Positions 60,071-64,000 of a stretch of DNA of 64,000 nt are shown here, in pieces. Positions within the stretch are counted from its first letter, which is position 1. Every line of letters begins with the position of its first letter. The notes under the pieces are model-generated. The model was not told where the DNA came from. It saw only the letters and a program-made list of their open reading frames with translations, and did no database searches. Made by a program: the position numbers and the translations under genes. The DNA comes from Aldrovandia affinis (lineage: Eukaryota; Chordata; Actinopteri; Notacanthiformes; Halosauridae): contig JAINUG010000052.1 in the NCBI GenBank assembly GCA_029706075.1, positions 3,189,498-3,253,497 on the forward strand. Direction: 5' to 3'.

Positions 60071-61052
60071 AATCGAAATAGAGGGATGAATTGGATACAA
60101 AAAAATTTGGTATGGATAAGTTGTACTAAGGTGTACTAGAAAAATGTAAATAAGGTAGGACAACATAACAAACATGTTAAATCACTGTGTGTGTCTCTAT
60201 GCAACTATCATTCAAGCCAAACTTGAAATTAATCTTTGGACAACTTGCAAGTGTTGGCAAAGACAACACAATAACTTTTCTATTGGGATTTAGCCATGAC
60301 AAGCCATGTGAAATATGTGTTTACATGCTGTTGGTAGGCTACACGTGGTACTTTGTTTACTTGGCGCACAAACCATCTGTTCAGGTCAGCACAAGCGGCA
60401 CATGCTGTTTTGTGTGCCGGATTTAAATGGAGTGGACACCATGCCCGAGCGGCACAAACCAGCATTGTGCCACTTGTGTTTTGGAACGGACCCAATGATA
60501 AGCTAGTGAGATAGGCGCAAGGCATAATGTTTCATGATGACTGAATGCTAGTAAACCATGCTAGTGCTAGCCAGCTAACATTTTATCAACAAAATTGAAT
60601 CGTGTATCGTTTAAGTGAGTTTGACAAAGGCTATTTAGCTATTAATCGTGGCTATAGCTGGGTAACCACAATCCTTCAATTCTTTATTCTATTTGTTATC
60701 CAACCTCTTGGTTTTTCACGCGGTCGTCCACTGCAATGGCTGGTCGAGCTGTAGAGATGGTGTCCCTGCTTGTTCAGCGAATGTTAGATGGTGTAATATT
60801 AGAATCAGTGACCGGTGAAACAGCCGTGGACAAAGTGAAATTCGTACAGCGAATGTTGTTGTGTTTTTTGCTACGGATGTGATCTTCCAAAGCCTTAAAT
60901 CCTCTGGAGCCATAACTGACAATATCTGAACAATACATGGACTATTTTGCCAGGAATATGGCCTTTCTTTACAACATTCACCCACTGTCATTTCAGTGGT
61001 GTTCCCATTGATTGAAACTGTTTTTTGTCCAGTTAGTCCCAACAGAATCTGT
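60071..61052. other. No recognised feature
   Basis: Unassigned DNA. The minus-strand ORF at 60716-61042 has no known motif; adjacency to the dispersed repeat at 61053 suggests both may be parts of one larger element. Confidence 0.35.
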
Positions 61053-61381
61053 TTTTTACTCCGCTTTCAATTTCTTTTAACCAAGAACTATCGTTTTTCT
61101 CCATCACTTTTGTCATTCTTCCTTCGCGATCATTTCACTGTTTATAGAGGCTTTAGCTATCTAGCATGCCCATGACTTACAGTGGCAGTGACTACGCTTG
61201 TACTGCTGTCAACCTGATTGGTCTATCATTAAGTGTGGCGATTGGCAAATGAAAACAAATTAGGCTTATCGTGGGTCATCAAGACACCGGCCCAAAAAAA
61301 AAATCTGATCTACACAAATTTGGTTGATGCTTTGTGATCCGGGAAAAGCAGAAATCTGTATCCGCAGAACTCTCATCACTG
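61053..61381 (+). repeat. Dispersed repeat, copy 2 (about 330 bp)
   Basis: Second copy of the repeat at 14991-15320, same orientation. Differs by small indels (for example extra GTACTGCT near 61200) and lacks the CA run seen in copy 1. Confidence 0.85.
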
Positions 61382-61761
61382 TTATTTACTTTGTGTTCTT
61401 TGTCCTTATGGCAATACAGGGCCATAAGGACCCTTCCCCCTTGGAAGCACAGTCCACTGAGTTGGAGGTGCTTCCGAGGGGGAAGAGGGAAAAAAAGTAA
61501 AAAGTAGCCTACTTTTGAGCACTGCCCAGTTCTACATTTTGGATTGTGGTCAATTGGTGTGGTGTGTGGCATGGATCATATTCATTCATGACCATGAAAT
61601 ACGTTTCAATTGCTCCAACGAGGCATGTGTGAAAACAGCCATTCTATCATGTGAAGACTTGTATTATGAAGCAGTCTGGAAAATCTGGAAACCCATCTTA
61701 TTGCACATGAATAGGCATCATCATTTTAATGTATATTTTTGAAGCATGGTGTGATACCAGG
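61382..61761. other. No recognised feature
   Basis: Short inverted similarity between GGGCCATAAGGACCCTTCCCC and CCGAGGGGGAAGAG near 61420-61490; otherwise nothing identified. Confidence 0.4.
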
Positions 61762-61778
61762 TTAAAATGCAGTTATTT

Positions 61779-61927
61779 TCTAGACCTCCCGTGTGGTCTA
61801 GTGGTTGCAACATCTGACGTTGGCCACGGCGACCGGGATTCGATTCCCCGACCGCACCAGAGTCGGCTCTGGCCGGCAGTGCCACCGGGGACAGCAATTG
61901 GCTGTCTGCCCCAGGGAGGGGGGAGAT
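61779..61927 (+). mobile_element. tRNA-derived SINE, 3'-truncated, with 17-bp target duplication
   Basis: Head with A box (TGGTCTAGTGG) and B box (GATTCGATTCC), then body up to GCCCCAGGGAGGGGGGA, where it stops. Flanked by TTAAAATGCAGTTATTT (61762-61778) and TTTAAATGCACTTATTT (61928-61944), 15 of 17 identical. The duplication directly abuts the shortened 3' end, so the shortening happened before or during insertion, not by later deletion. Confidence 0.88.
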
Positions 61928-61944
61928 TTTAAATGCACTTATTT

Positions 61945-64000
61945 AAAGCATCTCAAACCATATTTCCATTTGAAATATGGCATCCAATCTGTTCCTGGTC
62001 CCAGCATTAGGATTGGGATACCAATAAAATCATGTTTATTGTAGCGATGAGGGAAAATTTGACTTGAGGAGGTGAAGAAAATGAATTAGAATTATGGAGC
62101 AACAAGCATATTTCATTGCAAACTATTTTAAAAAATCTGTCAAAGGATTTTAACCATATGTGCACAGATAATAAATTCATTGTTAGAAAAAACATTATGA
62201 ATTAATAAATGTATTGGGCTCAGGGTGTTGAAAATGAATCAAGCCATCCCCCAGAACGTTGCCCTAAAGTGCCCTTTAACGTTGACAATGAAATAACATT
62301 ACTGACCTAAAACGCTGATTGAAAACTAAAATGAGTTGTGGCCAACAAGGATGGAAAGGTACCTATACAAGCCAGCTCTTAGCAGATGCTACGCTTCGGT
62401 CTTGTACGGAGAGAAAGCTGTGAGAAACGTTGCAAACGCCATCTTGTTCGTTTCAGTTACATGGGCCTAGAGTAAATAAACCTAGCTGTTAATATAAATT
62501 GTAAATAAATAAACAAACGACATGGGTTGAGCTTTGAAAATATGAAAAAGAATGACTTGCAAACAACCCGGAAATGTATGATTTGTCACGAAAAACGCCG
62601 ACTATTACCGATGAATCTAAAGGTGGAGACAAAAAACAAGACCCAAGTTAACCATCATCATTCCCATGGCTATGGAGTGTATAAAATCACAGACCAGTTT
62701 CAGCTTAATCCAACCTACGTTAGCTATCTGGTACTAGAATCACTAGATGATGCTACACTGAAACCGAGTGTGGTGCCTTTCAATGTCGGACTGGCCGCGT
62801 TAGCCAATGTTAGCCAACACTAGCTGTATTATTTAGAACCTGTGCTTTATGCAGTCAGTAGCAAGGGCTACATATATTTGCCGCTGATAACTATTTTAAC
62901 ACGGATTATTATAGGTCCATCATTTGAGCCAAATATGTTGATAGCAAGGTAGCTACGCTCGGTAAATTCGTTTCCTCTCCATAATAGTGGTAGCCAGGCA
63001 GTCATCGTGGACGGTAAGACAAGGAAAGACTACTTGAGTCACCAGTCAAAGGGGGAAATGACTAGAACTGTATCCAACTGTGATGGATTGCCACAAGCCA
63101 ATTACTGCATTACTAGCTCATTAAAGGCAGCAGTATCAACTAAAGTCAAGAGAGGGCTAGCTCGCCAAAGCGACAAGACAAGAGGATTACAAAAATGACA
63201 TGGCTAACTAACGTTACCTAGCCAGCTAATTATCGTCAACGACTGGATGTCATGTCAGCTATTTGTGCAACCACGTATCTATTGCTAGTGTACCTTATGA
63301 ATGTTGCTAGCTAGCTACACTAAACATCCGAAGCATGTTAATATATCCCTGCCAAAAGTTGACTATCGAACAAGCTAGTAGTAAGCTATAAAAATGCTGA
63401 GAAAAACGTGAAATAGCTTGCACTTGCTAAATGATGTAAGATAGCTAGCCACCACATCAGGGCTACGCCTGTTAGCTATACTTTCTGTAGGATTTAATGC
63501 CACTAACTTTTACTTACTAGCTAGTGCTATACATTTAGAAACGAGTTGGTTAATATCCATAGTTTATGTATATATATATATATGTACATGTGTATATAAA
63601 TGAAAACGTCTAACCATCTAACGTTAGTTTACTAGCTAGCTGTATTACAGAATATTACGATTAGCTAGCCAGTAAATCATCTAGCTAGGCATTTAGCAAG
63701 CTCTAGACCTAAAAGTTCTGGGATGGTTGGTTAACTGGCTAGCAAGCCAGCTTGGCAACGCTATCAACATAGTTATATGAAATGGATAAGAGAGCTGATG
63801 GTGCATGGCTAGCCGTCTTTGTCAAACCACATTTGGCCAATATTATTAGCCTGTAACATGGCTAGGCGAGTTGCCAGGTGATGGACTTGTGAGAAAAAGG
63901 GTGGTGAGAGTATACGTTAGCCAACAATTAGCTATCGCTACATCGCCATTTCAGATGTGTCATGCATGTCTGTATCGGTAGCGACCCTAACGTTACAATT
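61945..64000. other. Unassigned DNA to the window end
   Basis: Rich in GCTAGC/TAACGTTAGC words common in fish intergenic DNA, with a (TA)n run at about 63569-63583. A 98-codon plus-strand ORF at 62527-62823 shows no convincing domain. AAGATGGCG on the minus strand (62445-62437), a YY1-type word often near vertebrate transcription starts, is the only promoter-like hint for gnb1. Confidence 0.35.

Noticed and set aside
62527..62823. 98-codon ORF with CMICHEKRR (zinc-finger-like)
   Set aside because: Only one CxxC pair, no second pair or conserved domain, and no splice sites that would extend it.

Overview
This is vertebrate, almost certainly teleost fish, nuclear DNA. The one gene that can be fully resolved is interrupted by canonical GT-AG introns and encodes a G-protein beta subunit nearly identical to vertebrate GNB1. 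The rest is dominated by DNA transposons of kinds common in ray-finned fish (Tc1/mariner, hAT, Tigger-like, Harbinger-like), tRNA-derived SINEs, L2-type LINE tails and a BEL/Pao retrotransposon remnant. I cannot name the species. There is no bacterial, phage or CRISPR content.

Layout. Positions 1-6.5 kb: a decayed Tc1 fragment at the left edge, a candidate first coding exon on the minus strand (877-1153) of an unidentified gene running off the left edge, then two non-autonomous DNA elements (a hAT-type element with a perfect 8-bp target duplication, and a 1.8-kb element with 20-bp inverted ends). 6.5-21.9 kb: gnb1 on the minus strand, nine coding exons giving exactly 340 codons plus stop, and a 3' UTR split by an intron 9 nt after the stop. 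Its introns carry a deleted Tc1 copy, a MITE with a LINE fragment inside it, a repeat shared with 61 kb, and two SINE types.

21.9-64 kb: no further host exon can be supported; this is gnb1's 5' intron and/or flanking DNA, with the non-coding first exon(s) unresolved. It holds an autonomous-type hAT element (22217-27565) with a three-exon BED-finger transposase; a Tc1 with a dead catalytic triad (27619-29236); a foldback Tc1 derivative with a nested element (29.3-30.5 kb); a second, unrelated hAT (35308-38635) carrying about 1.1 kb of unexplained GC-rich DNA; a Tigger-type remnant; a Tc1 split by a Harbinger-like insertion (40.4-42.7 kb); a BEL/Pao pol remnant (about 43.9-48.2 kb); further Tc1 copies at 49.2 and 55.3 kb; a LINE 3' end (51.9-53.1 kb); a hAT-like MITE (54.6 kb); a Harbinger-like element (57.0 kb); and SINE copies at 43.1 and 61.8 kb.

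How it works together: gnb1 is the only functional unit I would defend. Every transposase here is broken by a frameshift, stop, deletion, nested insertion or loss of a catalytic residue, so the elements read as fossils, some of them good insertion-history records (target duplications, nesting, and one element carrying a 75-bp copy of its own flanking DNA). I found no evidence of a new biological system; the most unusual items are that 75-bp capture, the GC-rich cargo in the second hAT, and the unidentified 5' exon near 1 kb.
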